DNA from: Nitratireductor sp.
GTDB taxonomy: Bacteria; Pseudomonadota; Alphaproteobacteria; Rhizobiales; Rhizobiaceae
Assembly: GCA_020441735.1 (NCBI GenBank)
Contig: JAGRLQ010000355.1
Span: 1-5,694, forward strand
DNA length: 5,694 nt
Direction of reading: 5' to 3'
Shown: positions 5,480-5,694 of the stretch, piece after piece
Layout of the letters: each line of letters begins with the position of its first letter
Position numbering within the stretch: position 1 is the first letter of the stretch
Translations under genes and position numbers: made by a program
The notes under the pieces: generated by a model
Told to the model about the DNA's origin: nothing
Seen by the model: the letters and a program-made list of their open reading frames with translations, nothing else
The model's database searches: none

Positions 5480-5694
5480 ATGGATCAGTCCGTTGAACAG
5501 AAATCAGCCGCCCTCGACGCCTTCTTCAACAAGCCGCTGGAAGAGGTGGATGCGGATATTTTTGGCGCCATTGACAGCGAACTCGGCCGCCAGCGCCACG
5601 AGATCGAACTGATCGCCTCGGAAAACATCGTCTCCCGCGCTGTGTTGGAAGCCCAAGGCTCGATCATGACGAACAAGTACGCCGAGGGCTATCC
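5480..5694 (+). CDS. glyA: Serine hydroxymethyltransferase, N-terminal part (cut by window end)
   Basis: GlyA is the cytosolic PLP enzyme that converts serine and tetrahydrofolate to glycine and 5,10-methylene-tetrahydrofolate, the main one-carbon source for purines, thymidylate and methionine. Only the first 71 codons are present, out of about 430 in the family. After a variable N-terminus, ADIFGAIDSELGRQRHEIEL and IASENIVSRAVLEAQGS are followed by NKYAEGYP at the edge. This is the highly conserved start of the family, and the wording closely matches rhizobial GlyA. The PLP lysine lies beyond the window. In many Rhizobiales glyA is followed by nrdR and riboflavin genes, which could be checked to the right. 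Confidence 0.97.
   Translation, partial: MDQSVEQKSAALDAFFNKPLEEVDADIFGAIDSELGRQRHEIELIASENIVSRAVLEAQGSIMTNKYAEGY

Overview
The window looks like chromosomal DNA of a GC-rich alphaproteobacterium, most likely of the Rhizobiales (Hyphomicrobiales). The signs are the rhizobial-type GlyA N-terminus, a CGTCATTCCGGG-type palindromic intergenic repeat, a YcbB-class L,D-transpeptidase and a strong third-position G/C bias. I do not commit to a genus.

Layout from left to right. Positions 1-333 hold no convincing gene. They carry a hairpin (34-59) and a nested palindromic repeat (215-315) that ends directly against the ribosome binding site of a small Cys-rich basic protein (334-726, +). A promoter-like region then leads into a Tat-exported, two-domain L,D-transpeptidase (914-2176, +), closed by a short hairpin terminator with a UNCG-type loop. 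Convergent to it, on the minus strand, is an atypical NAD(P)-binding SDR/epimerase-like protein (2236-3252). This gene is divergent from a LysR-type regulator (3376-4257, +). The 123-bp gap between the two has an 80% A+T core with direct and inverted repeats typical of a shared operator. Next comes a Tat-exported MBL-fold metallo-hydrolase (4401-5174, +) ending at a strong intrinsic terminator. A gene-free leader of about 240 bp follows, then the start of glyA (5480 to the window end, +), cut by the edge.

Functionally the window is a set of small independent units rather than one operon. One is an envelope enzyme for peptidoglycan 3-3 cross-linking, one a LysR/oxidoreductase regulatory pair, one a periplasmic metallo-hydrolase and one a core one-carbon enzyme. 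Both exported enzymes carry twin-arginine signals. I see no phage, CRISPR, transposase, tRNA or rRNA. I found no clear evidence of an entirely new system. The points most worth a second look are the repeat next to the Cys-rich gene, the LysR operator region, the SDR's missing catalytic Tyr and the glyA leader.
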